Positions 43,501 through 53,503 of a stretch of 64,000 bases of DNA are shown piece by piece. The first letter of the stretch is position 1; each line of letters opens with the position of its first letter. This DNA is from Pelobates cultripes (Eukaryota > Chordata > Amphibia > Anura > Pelobatidae), in NCBI GenBank assembly GCA_933207985.1, contig OW240917.1:97587653-97651652 (forward strand), written 5' to 3'. Both the position numbers and the translations under genes were made by a program. Below the pieces are notes generated by a model. The model was given only the letters and a program-made list of their open reading frames with translations. It searched no databases and was not told the origin of the DNA.

Positions 43501-44231
43501 GTTTGGAAGCTTAAGAGGGATGTATGGGAACAAAACTTGTGTGCACTGGCTGACATTAAAGTTAGTTTAGGTAATGAAGACGTTGGTCTCTGTGGCATGT
43601 CCCCTTTCTTCTACACTCACTACATACACCTTTCTCTCTCTCAGACTATATACCAGGAACTTCTGCCTGCTAGTAAGAAGGTAAGGAGACAAGTGGACCA
43701 GCGAGTGCCAGGGGAAAGTCCTTAGAAAGCATGGAGTGAGCGCATTATTAGACGCATTTATGTCAAGCTCAAGGTGCTGCCTGCATAGTATGCCCTTAGT
43801 TGGACAGCCTGCAGGATTGGCAGGCAGCCTGACATGCATTCACGCCAGGCTGACCTTCCAATTCCTTGGACAAACATGCCCCCTTTTTGGGCATGTTCAC
43901 CCCTTTTGGCAGGTCTTGTCACGTGATTCGTGCCAGTGGCCCACCCTTTTACCCCACCCATTGACTTCCTGCTTCACTGGACACTGCTGTTAGGGGTTAT
44001 GGATTTACTTGAAAGATGAAAGTATAAATTAGAGAAAGAGATTAGCATAGAGTATGTGTTTTCTTATAGCTGCATCCTTTGAGTTTCCCTCCAACACCAT
44101 CTCCATCAGATACATGACGCTTGGGAGGTATGACTGTTTTAGTGTTTTTGGTGGATAAGATTCCGTAATTAGGCCCATCATAATTGTCAGCACCAGACCC
44201 ACTGGGCTCTTAATCCGGCTCTGGGTAACAC

Positions 44232-44689
44232 AATCCCGACCCCATGAAAACGCACACATGACTAGAGAACACAGGTGCTCTGAAAATTTATAGGACACAC
44301 ACGCCACAAATACACAAACCCCCCCATGTGAGTGACCGAAAGGCCAACACAAGAGAGGACACTAGCAACTCGACCACAAAAATCCTGAAATACACACACG
44401 ACCACCACACAACGACCACCTGCACCACGACCCGACACCACACTACCAGATACATAAAACACGCAAAGCAAAGAGACGCCAGTGCCCTTCATATATAATT
44501 TGAAGCGGCCCTATCCCAACAACATTAACAAGAACAACTAATTGGGGAAGTCCCACATGCCCAAACCTAGCAGTTTATACCACCTGACCACCAACTTATA
44601 ACTGCAGGTCCAGACAAAGGAATACGCACTGACCGCAAATAGACAGGCTGCATTAGGAGAGCAACCCACCTGTTATTATAAACCAATAC
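44232..44689 (+). other. A/C-rich LINE 3' continuation (probable)
   Basis: Purine-poor, A/C-rich sequence resembling the LINE 3' region before 41163. It resumes directly after the hAT copy 1 duplication. No protein recognised; the minus-strand frame 44262-44492 is incidental. Confidence 0.5.
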
Positions 44690-45896
44690 AAAATGTTATA
44701 TGTATAGTAGGATTTCAGTGGGTGGGGTAAAAGGGTAAGCCACTGATGTGTATCACATAACCAGAACCCCCCAAAGGGACAATTATGCCAACAAAGGGGA
44801 CGTGTCTGCACATAGAATTAGATGGTTAATCTTGCATGAATGTACATTAGGTTGTATATAACTTAAGTTAAAATACAATACAGGATGCCACAATCACAAT
44901 GTACGAAATGGAAATAATTACCATAATCGTTGGAAAAGATTATCATAAAAAGAGAAATAAAAAAGATCATAGTGCAAACTTTAATATATACGAATAGCTA
45001 AAAACATATATATGGAACACTCACAAAAATAGTGGCACATTTGCCATTTATCAATATGTGCAAAATAGCTTGTTGCCTCAAATCAAGCTCGGTCCCCAGG
45101 AATGCCAGTCATTAGTGGATACCTCTGGACACAGGATGGTCTATCATTAGAAGTAGGAAATTCTCCACCAAATCCGATCGTTGTCCGGAACGAGGAATTC
45201 TTAATCTCACTGTGCAGGTGACCTTTCAGGGGCTTGCTCTACTCATTTCATCACTTAGGACTTCCTCCGGAGCTTCTTGTTTCCCCTTCAATATTCAGCG
45301 TTTAAATACGCCGAGCTGAGTCTCTTCCATGTTTCGGCGCATGCGCGGAAACACATAGGCAGAACGCCATTAGATCCCGTTGTTGTCTACCACGCATGCG
45401 CATTCCACATTGGAACGCAAAACAAACTTTATTATAAGCCCTAACGGGCAACAACTACAAGCTTATATAGACAAACTTAGGTGTCAAACCCTGTGCTATA
45501 CGGAAAGAAAAATCAAACTCCACAAATTGATTTTATGTGGAAACAAATTTGTGGGCAATAATGAAAGACATCAAATCTAAAATACAGACCAATGAGAATA
45601 CATACAGCATCTTGTTTAAACACAAAATATGTATAAATGGTACAAGGGCTATACAAATATATATAGAATATAATTCTAAAATCATAAAAACACAGGAAGG
45701 AAAATGTGCAAAAGCATAAAATACACAATCAAGGTAAATAGTGGTACAAAATGGATCATCTATGGAGAAAAAGGTGGAGAGTTAATAACAATAAAATTTC
45801 ATAAAAACACAATTTCATAAAAATAAAAAATATTCTTGTTAAGAAATCTTATGGAACCATTGTAAAATACATAAGGATAGCCATATCATAAGGGAA

Positions 45897-46253
45897 TCAA
45901 TCCACAAAAACCAAAATATCTAAGTCCATGTTCAGGCCATTAGACACTGAAGTTCTAAGTTTAAAAATCCATTCGGTCTCTTTCATTGCTAAAGATTTCT
46001 CTTTGTCACCTCCCCTCTGAAGGGGGGTGACTAAATCGATACCAATACAAATAAAATATTTAAAATAAAATTCTAGACAATTCATGCAATGTCTCGGTAC
46101 ACTGTGTTTAAGACTTTTCCATTGATTCCAATGCTGTAATAACCTCACATGCAATTTATGAATAGTGCGACCCACGTATTGTGTACCACATTTACATTGT
46201 AGCAGGTATATAACATTTTTGGATTGACAATTAATAAAGTGCTTGAATTTAAC
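45897..46253 (-). pseudogene. Penelope GIY-YIG endonuclease
   Basis: The minus-strand frame shows CQSKNVIYLLQCKCGTQYVG (the beta-strand pair of GIY-YIG domains of PLEs, with paired Cys), KLHVRLLQHWN with the conserved Arg and His, and LAMKETEWIFKLRT with the conserved Glu, ending GLNMDLD. It is nearly complete, but its N-terminal side is cut at 46253 by the 72-bp TTAA mini-element, and it is separated from the RT by stops. PLEs use this nuclease to open the target DNA. Confidence 0.87.
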
Positions 46254-46328
46254 ACCTTGAGGATACATGACATGTGTGACATGTCATGATTACCTTTTAT
46301 TCCAGAAGTTTGGTACTTAAGGGGTTAA
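46249..46328. mobile_element. 72-bp TTAA mini-element, second copy
   Basis: The core 46253-46324 is flanked by TTAA on both sides (46249-46252, 46325-46328) and is the inverted equivalent of 2245-2316. It shares GACATGTGTGACATGTCA and CTTTTATTCCAGAAGTTTGG, with about 10 substitutions. It lies within the Penelope coding region and so is younger than that insertion. Confidence 0.85.
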
Positions 46329-47970
46329 AGACTTCCCCTGTAGTGGTGCTCTTAAAATCTACTGTTTCATAATCTTGAAACTTGCATGTACTGCATCTGC
46401 CACATTTAAAAAAATCTTTTGCTTTCTCTCTTAAAAAATTACTATTAATATGGGTTGTTGGGTCGCTCCTCATCTTAACCTTTGGTAAAACACTCGGGCC
46501 AAGATGGATTTTAAACTTTCAGTTTTCCTATAAATAACACAGGTTTTTTAGGCAAAACATTTCTTAAAAATTAATCTTGAATTAAAATGGGCCAATACTT
46601 CTTAATTGTTCTCTCAATTAAGTGGGCCTTACTATTATATTTTGTAATAAAAACTGTGTTAAAATCTTTATTTTCTGATTCCACTTTTTTTCTTTTAAAA
46701 AGATGTTTCCTATTATAACCTTCCACTTGTTTTGGGGATTCTTCCACAAAATCTATAGGATAATTTCTATTCTTGAATTCTTTTATTTAGAACTTGTACT
46801 TGATTGTTAAAATCACTCACTTGAGTACAATTTCTGAAAATCCTTAGTTGTTGCCCTTTTGGAATGTTTCTAAGCCAATTAGGGTGGTGACAGCTAGAAA
46901 ATTCAATGAAGCTGTTATCATCGATGGGCTTAAAAAACATTTTATTTTGTACATGGCCATTCTTAATATTGAAGGTCAAATTAAAAAAAATTATTTCTGT
47001 AGTTTGAATATCTGCAGTAAACTTAAGATTATAAGAATTTGAATTGATGTAGTTAATAAAATGATGTAGTTAATAAAATCTTTCAAAGAGGTCTTAGGGC
47101 TATCCCAGATAATCAAAACATCATCTATGTAATGCTTCCAGAGCACCAGGTTCGCTCCAAAGGGTTTTTTTACACCAAATTTTCTTTAACTCCCAATTAG
47201 CCACAAATATATTTGTATAGCTTGGTGCGAACATGGTGCCCATTGTTGTCCCGCAAATCTGCAAATAATGGTTACCATTAAACCAAAAAGAATTATGAAA
47301 TAGAATACATTCAATTGCGTTCAATAATTTGGGCCGAATCTTTAATATAGGATGGGGCTTTTATCACAAACTGCTGTATAAAAAATCCACATATTCAGAA
47401 ACATTGCTAGTCAGGGATCTTATACCACTTATGATAGGTCTCCCCAGTGGATTATCTAGCCTCTTATGGATCTTAAGTAATTGATAAAAAATTCAATTTT
47501 TGGTGATTTCATAACAAAATACTAAAATTCATCCTTATTTATTACTTTATTTTTGAGACCCTCATTTAAAAGTGATAACTGCTTCTTAAAATCTTCGGTT
47601 GGATTACATTTTAAAATTCTATATGTGCTTGTATCTACCAAAATCCGCAATGAATCCTTCATATAATCATCACAATTAAGGATTACTGTTATCGTCTTGT
47701 CTTATCACTAGATCATTATTTTCCTTTAGTTGTTTGAGTGCAATTTTTTCATTTCTTGTTAAATTGTCCTTCCCTTCTTATTAGATAATTTATCAAATTC
47801 AGATAAAATCATATTACTAAAAACCGGAATAAAATAACCGTTCTCCCGTGTTGGAAAAAATTTGGATTTGTGCTTCAAGTTTGTATGGACTATTCTATTC
47901 TCATTAAGATTATCTTCCATGGTCTCTACTTCACATTCTGTCTCTAAACCATTCATGGTCTTCATTCATA
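46329..47970 (-). pseudogene. Penelope reverse transcriptase, degenerate
   Basis: It would copy the PLE RNA. Visible on the minus strand from N to C: an N-terminal stretch at 47965-47759; an RT core at 47324-47121 with FNGNHYLQICGTTMG and FAPSYTNIFV, the family motif before the active site; the catalytic YIDD at 47131-47120 in WKHYIDDVLII, intact; then NSFIEFSSCHHPNWLRNIP and LRIFRNCTQ at 46979-46767, the family C-terminal block with the RNC motif. Frameshifts and stops separate the pieces. The active-site aspartates remain while the frame is lost. Confidence 0.87.
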
Positions 47971-48070
47971 TTAATGATGTTCCGTCTATGTGTTTCCACA
48001 CATGTTCCGAAACATGGAAGAGACTCAGCCCGGCCTATTTAAACGTTGAATATTGAAAAGGAAACAAGAA

Positions 48071-48108
48071 GCTCCCGAGGAAGTCCTAAGTGACGAAACG
48101 CATCGAGC
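48071..48108 (+). ncRNA. Hammerhead motif in PLE right arm
   Basis: Stem I GCTC (48071-48074) with GAGC (48105-48108); core CCGAGGA at 48075-48081 (U4 replaced by C); stem II GTC/GAC (48083-48085 with 48092-48094); GAAA at 48095-48098; minimal stem III with loop CGCA, then TC and predicted cleavage after 48104. The partner in the left arm (minus strand, about 45286-45232) is more decayed (GGAGGA, GATGAAATGAG). The U4 change would be expected to abolish or reduce cleavage. Confidence 0.6.
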
Positions 48109-49100
48109 AAGCCCCTGAAAGGTCACCAGCACGGTGAGATTAAGAATTCCTCATTCCAGACAACAGTCCGGTTTGGTGGAGAATTTCCTACTTCTGATGA
48201 TAGACCATCCCGTGTCCAGAGGTATCTGCTAATGACTGGCATTCCTGGGGACCGAGCCTGATTTGAGTCAACAAGCGCTTTTGCACATATTGATAATTTT
48301 CAATTGTGCCACTATTTTGGTGAGTGTTCCATATATATGTTTTTAGCTATTCGCATATATTAAAGTTTGCACTATGATCTTTTTTATTTCTCTTTTTTTG
48401 TGAATCTTGTGCTTTTTTTCAATGATTATGGTAATTACTTCCATTTCACACGTTGTGATTGTGGCACCCTGTATTGTATTTTAACTTAAGTTATATACAA
48501 CCTTTTGCACCTGTATTTTTGAAGGATATAAGGAGAGTCCCCTATTACAGTGGCCAGCCTGCACTATTTTGCACTTTCTAATCTCTTTTACCTGTGACAT
48601 GGTTTATCTAAATGCACATTATCCTGCCTTCCAGTCATGCAGGATGAACAACCAAGGGCATACTGTGCAGACAGCACCCTGAGCTTGACAGAAATGCATC
48701 TAGTGCGCAAAGTCAGCAATTAATTTCATTGTCAGCCAATCCACACCAGTTTTGTTCCCCTACATCCCTCTTAAGTTTCCATACTTAAGCAAGAGCAGTA
48801 GTGGAAACAATAATGTGTTTTTTTTTATTTTATTTTTTAAATCAATGGGCCTGTTCCATAGGCATGGGCCTGGAGCTACAGCTCCATTAGCCCCTATGTT
48901 AATCCAGCCCTGATTACAACAAAGAGAAGCCGAAGAAGGTACACCAAAGGAGGTCCATGGTTCAAGTGCACCATTAAGCCACTATCAAAGTGTGAATTGA
49001 AAGACCAAACTAAATAAAACAAAACAAAGTAAACTAATTCCTGGCATGACCTAACACCCCACCCGCCAACACCACTGCAAGCAACTGCCCGAGAATATGA

Positions 49101-50040
49101 TAAGTAAACCCAATCAGGTAATTAATGCCAGGGGATCTCAACACGCCACCACCTCAGCTGAGAACCATGCCGTGTATACCAAAGTGGTTCTCACCTTGGT
49201 CTTAAAATATATATATGATCACCAGATCAAAATAAATTTCCTGACAAGGATTCCTTTAATAGTTAGTGTGTCCAACCAAACTTGCTTTTATATTGTAAAT
49301 ATAAAAGCAAGTTTGGCTAGAAATAATGCCAAGGTGGGTATGGGCAGCTGGTTCCAGACCTGGAGAATGGTTTTGCTTCCCACAATTGCTATGATAAGAA
49401 GAAATTTGTTTATTAGGCAAGGGAAGACCTGGTAAGGGTTCCAAAATAAAATATTCAGGGGTAAGTGGTAAAGTGGGTCTGCCACCCCTATCTAAGTTCA
49501 ATTCAGCCCAGAAAGATTAGATTAGAGAGACACAGACAGTGAAACAGGTCTGCCTTGATATGTGTACACTTTAAACAAGTCAGAGTTTCCTTTCTAGCAA
49601 TGGGATGGAGTCTGGGAATAGCATCTTCCACTTCCCTATGCCTGTTTGTAAGCTGCTTCAGTCCGGAATACATCATAATATCTTATAGAGTTTTGGAGAT
49701 GTAATAGGAAGGGGAATCAGAGGAGCACAGCATGGCATCCAAAAGGTTTTCCAAGTCAATACGAGTGAAATGTTGAGTAATAGTATTATAGTAGTGTCGG
49801 ATTTAAAAGTAAGTGAGCCATGGAAGTCGGTGGTCTGGGAAATGCTCCCGGAGATCAGCAATGGTCAGAAATTTCTGGCTGGCATGATCTACAAAAGGAC
49901 TGCTGACCCACAAAATATAGGAGTATTGAGCAACTGGAGCAAACTCTGGGTTATGAGTTAAAGGCCGGTGAATGGTGTGTACAGAATTGGCACCTAGTTT
50001 GGAGCGAGACTGTTTCCAGGCTCTAATAGGTAAGTAAGGT
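49101..50040. other. Intergenic with a perfect hairpin
   Basis: No gene recognised. It holds the perfect 19-bp inverted repeat 49276-49294 with 49298-49316 (loop GTA). Open frames at 49097-49501 span this hairpin and have no domain. Confidence 0.5.
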
Positions 50041-50396
50041 AAGTACAGGTAAGTACTATGTGTGTTTTCTTTGGTTGGTTTAGCTTGCATTAGGCAGAGT
50101 AGGACCTGCCAGATATGGGGTACATTGGCGTTGTTGGCAGGCTTATGCAATGTATGATCATGTAATGTGACTAAATCCCCATTATTTTCATATATAGTAC
50201 TTAGTTATTTCTCCTCTTGTTTTGCCATTCATATCTTGTCTTGTTTTAGTTTGTATTCCCAGTCCATGTACAGTCCTGCCCATGTTATGTCAATGTTTCC
50301 CTTATATATTGTGTACATGTTCTGGGTTTAGCTTCCTATCCTTCTCTGGTTCTGGGTTCTACTAGTTTTGTCTTGTTTTCATGTTTGGTGGAATGG
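50041..50396. mobile_element. Partial LTR, relative of 51635-52549
   Basis: About 350 bases starting near GGTAAGTACTATGTG match 51922-52266 in the same orientation: ATTAGGCAGAGTAGGACCTGCC, GTATGATCAT, TTCTCCTCTTGTTTTGCC and TCTTGTTTTCATGTTTGGTG. Both ends of the LTR are missing. The match stops at GGTG next to a LINE tail. Confidence 0.75.
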
Positions 50397-50700
50397 CAAA
50401 GGGATATCATTTCTAATTAGTGGGGTAATAGCTGCTTGATCCAAGGATACCTCTGACTGCTATTTGGTGGAATGGCAAAGGGATATAATTTCTAATTAGT
50501 GGGGTAATAGCTGCTTGATCCAAGGAGACCTCTGACTGCTATTTTGGGGTCAAGAAGGAATTTTTTCCTAGTTTGTTGCAAAATTGGAAGCGCTTCAGAC
50601 TAGTTTTTTTGCCTTCTTTTGAATAAACAGCAAACACATATGTGAGGAAGGTTGAACTTGATGGAAGCAAGTCTTTTTCAGCTATGTAACTATGTAACTG
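50389..50700 (+). mobile_element. LINE 3' tail with tandem duplication
   Basis: TGGTGGAATGGCAAAGGGAT to GATCCAAGGA occurs twice (about 50388 and 50464; 76-bp period). It is followed by TTTGGGGTCAAGAAGGAATT, TTTTTTTGCCTTCTTTTG and GGTTGAACTTGATGG, ending in CTATGTAACTATGTAACTG. This ending, with its short terminal tandem repeat, resembles non-LTR retrotransposon 3' UTRs common in frogs and fish. No coding part is attached. Confidence 0.6.
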
Positions 50701-51629
50701 CTGTCAGCCAGTTAGAACTGGAGAGGAGTATTTGAAATACTGATGTGAGCAACTGTAAAACAGGCTGTGTTAGAGAAGTAACATGGCATTGGAAAAATGT
50801 ACATACATTGGCAAGCAACAGTTGTGTTTTTTAGGAGAGAGGGAATCCAGGAGAGAAGCTTCAGTGCCTGATAATATTGAGTCAGAGAGCTCTGCCACAC
50901 AAGGCATTTAAGCAGAATGAGATGGTGGACATGCAAGGTGAGAGCAGAAGATGAGATAGCAGAAGTTTACAGTTCCTTAGGGTGGCACAGGCTGATGCGA
51001 GCAGATAGATTAGCCCATTAGCAAAGTCACCAGTGTGGAATGGCAGCAGCAACCACCAAACAGTGAAGGAGGGCAATGAAGAGCAATGATATTGTGTATA
51101 AAATAATATAATAAAACAAAGAATGCACATTGAGTCAAGCCACAGCAAAGTCCTATTTCAAGGCTGAAGGCAGGATTAATGAAATAGTAATAGTGCAGAG
51201 AGGACCTAGATTAGATCTGGGAGAGTCCCTTAGGACCATAGAGAGGCAAAGGCAGGAGCTGCAAAACAAGACCAGCAGTGTAAGCAGATAGAGCAGTGAG
51301 CAGGGGTGCTAGCAGCTGCCCAGGGTGTTGAAGTGGTACCTGGTGCAGCTTCAATCTTCTGTGATCCTGTACCTTCTTGCGGAAGTAGTGTCAAGGGAGT
51401 CCCAGTCTGGCAGTCTGGAAAGTATTGATGCGCAGGGAAGGGCTTTGATATTGAGAGCAGCTGCGACTAGATTGGTGCAGCCTATCACACCGGCCTTGAC
51501 TCCTAGCTGGCGCCTCCTTGGTGTATGGAGACGAACTGATTCACGTCGGATCCCTAAACGGAGGTCAATCCACTACTCCAAGTGCAGCAAGACCAGCTCA
51601 ATGTCCAGAGGAGCCCTGCAGATGGCAAA
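50701..51629. other. Intergenic, no gene recognised
   Basis: Open frames at 50712-51148 (minus) and 51325-51672 (plus) have no recognisable domains. No repeats found. Confidence 0.5.
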
Positions 51630-52554
51630 GGATTTGTCACATCATGCCTTGTTCTGCGGATCAGTCTGGTGATGGCTTCTGGTATCCAGTACTTTTTTTA
51701 CAATTCTCGTTTAGTTTTTCTTGTTTTTTTGTTTTTTTATTCTATGTCTGGTTTTCTTTATGCTGGGATTTCTGGGTTCATACTTATATTCTGTCCCTGG
51801 ATTTCCCAGTCTCTTGGATTCATTTAAATGTTTGTTTTATGTTGCCACACCCATTTGTTTTCCATCATTCCTTTTGTTTTAGTGTCCTGCAGGCAGCTGC
51901 TCAAGCCTTCTGCCCTTTCTTGCAGGTAAGTGCTATATATGTGTTTCTTATGGTTCTTTTGGTATACATTAGGCAGAGTAGGACCTGCCGAATATGGGGT
52001 ACTTTGGCGTTGTGGCAGGCTTATGCAATGTATGATCATATAATGTAACTAAATCCCCATACTTTTCATATATAGTGCTTAGTTATTTCTCCTCTTGTTT
52101 TGCCTATTATATCTTGTCTTGTTTTATTTTGTAATCCCAGTTCATGTACAGTCCTGTCCTGCCCTGTTCTTGTTTTCCTCATGTCTTGTGTACATGTTCT
52201 GGGTTCTGCTTTCTGTCCTGCTCTGGTTCTGGGTTCTATTAGTTCTGTCTTGTTTTCATGTTTGGTGACTATCCTAGCCTTGCCTTGTTTCTGAACTGGA
52301 TATTCCTGCTGCAGAGCCTCCCTATTCAGCTCCTGTGAGGTCTGCTTAATTCCAAGCTCCTAGTTCCTGAGATCCGCTGTAGCTGCATCAGGGTTCTGGT
52401 ATGTGGCCGCGCAAATGCTGGTGCTCAACACCAGAGGGCATGTGGTTAACCTGCACCAGGCCCTGATAGTCCATTACCTCGCTGAAGACTCCGCTCATCT
52501 CCACTTCAGGCACTCAGGGGTCCCGGTTTCCGTACCGCCACCCGTGACAGGATT
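51630..52554 (+). mobile_element. Solo LTR with TSD GGATT
   Basis: The LTR 51635-52549 (915 bp) begins TGTCACATCATGCC and ends CCCGTGACA. Perfect 5-bp duplications GGATT flank it (51630-51634, 52550-52554). The body is T-rich with TTCTGGGTTC and CCTGTCCTG phrases like the nearby gypsy LTR. The TGTCAC/GTGACA ends match those of the gypsy element, so a gypsy origin is likely. The 176-codon frame at 51518-52048 reads T-rich LTR sequence as hydrophobic protein and is rejected as a gene. Confidence 0.88.
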
Positions 52555-53503
52555 GCATCGAAGCTTGCAGGGAACTATAACAAAGTGTTGCCAGCTAAGA
52601 TGGTGGCCTGACCAGAAGAATACTTAGATTATTTTTATTTAAGCAGCTCTGTCATGTCTGAATATTGTATAAACAAATTATTGTTCTAAAAATATTTATA
52701 CTGACTGTGTTGGAATTTAATTGAAATTCCAAAGCAAACAAAATATATCATAAGATAAAGTATGGGCTACTTTGTGTTATGGACAAGTCTGAGGTTGACA
52801 AAAGTTGAGACAAGGCAAGCTTCATCATCTGCTTATGTCAAATCTCAACATCCATCACAAGTGTTTCCTATGGGAAACAGGCATCATCTCCCTCATCATG
52901 AGATGTTATCTTTGGAGGCTCCTATGGTCTTGCAGCTTCCTCCATAGACCTTAGTGTTATACTCTTATGCATACACAAGAGTAAAGCAATGACGAGGCTC
53001 CTGGCAGATGAAGTGCCATAAACTGATGAAGGTCCTCAGGAAGACGATGGTGGTGGCCACATGAGAAAGCTGCTGGTAAGTATAACTACCTTCCACTGTA
53101 CATTGCAGCCACTGCTCCATAAAAGGAGATGTCACTCTTGCTGGTATTTTAAAAATATGCAAAGACTTCTTTAAGCAATAGATCTGCTTTAATCTGGATG
53201 TGTCATTTGTACTGTAATCTCTCTGACAAGGCTCTTAACCAGCATATGAGTAATGGGATTTGGATCAAAATAATGACAGCAATGCACCACTGTTAAACAA
53301 GGCTCCCATAATTTTAAAGCAGCTTAACACATGTATGGTTGCTTGGATACCCTTGGAGAATTGGTAATATTTGTACCGTTTTTAAAGAAAACATGAGTGA
53401 GCAGACATTTATTTTATTTCTTATGTGATTCATATTCAACTGTAGGTTAACAGAATGGCACAATAATAAAACAAAACATGGCAACAAAGAAAAAAAATCA
53501 AAT
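52555..53503. other. Intergenic, no gene recognised
   Basis: No coding or repeat signal that I can support. Confidence 0.5.

Larger units (their letters stand above)
41163..44231. mobile_element. hAT-type element copy 1, TSD GGTAACAC
   Basis: The element 41171-44223 starts CAGGGCCGGATTAA and ends TTAATCCGGCTCTG, terminal inverted repeats matching at 13 of 14. Perfect 8-bp duplications GGTAACAC (41163-41170, 44224-44231) mark a hAT-type insertion into the LINE. It has no recognisable transposase. It contains a Harbinger-like element (41295-42931) and a TTAA MITE (42961-43496), both lacking in the second copy of the family at about 44690-48912. Confidence 0.92.
44849..48502 (-). mobile_element. 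Penelope-like element with ~515-bp inverted ends
   Basis: Arms 44849-45367 and 47979-48502 are inverted copies, about 85-90% matching by eye. The outermost phrase is AGGTTGTATATAACTTAAG, followed by CCACAATCACAA and later GGAATGCCAGTCATTAG (as on the left arm). Between them, on the minus strand, lie a Penelope reverse transcriptase and a GIY-YIG endonuclease. Inverted terminal copies are a known PLE arrangement. A hammerhead motif occurs in the arms. It is inserted into hAT copy 2. Confidence 0.88.
44690..48912 (-). mobile_element. hAT-type element copy 2 (left end lost), holding a PLE
   Basis: The right end reads TTAATCCAGCCCTG at 48899-48912, matching the hAT copy 1 terminus in reverse. 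The left part (from GTGGGTGGGGTAAAAGGGT near 44718) matches the reverse of 43950-43970. The segment 48630-48700 matches the reverse of 43740-43830. The PLE at 44849-48502 interrupts it. The expected left terminus and an 8-bp duplication partner of ATTACAAC were not found, so the left end is deleted or replaced near 44690. Confidence 0.75.
36515..49100 (+). mobile_element. Tx1/L1-like LINE with nested insertions
   Basis: An A/C-rich plus-strand LINE begins near 36.5 kb, carries an ORF2-type protein at about 37.6-40.8 kb, and continues in A/C-rich 3' sequence interrupted by two hAT copies (41171-44223 and about 44690-48912). The perfect GGTAACAC duplication around hAT copy 1 proves that 41163-41170 and 44224 onward were once adjacent. 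The continuation between copy 1 and copy 2, and the piece after 48912, keep the same A/C-rich character but are assigned with less certainty. The 3' end is not defined. Confidence 0.7.

Noticed and set aside
44640..44720. Left terminus of hAT copy 2
   Set aside because: No CAGAGCCGGATTAA and no partner for ATTACAAC were found, so the boundary is given only as approximate.
51518..52048. 176-codon hydrophobic frame resembling a membrane protein
   Set aside because: It lies inside a solo LTR with a perfect duplication; the T-rich DNA reads as Phe/Leu/Val.
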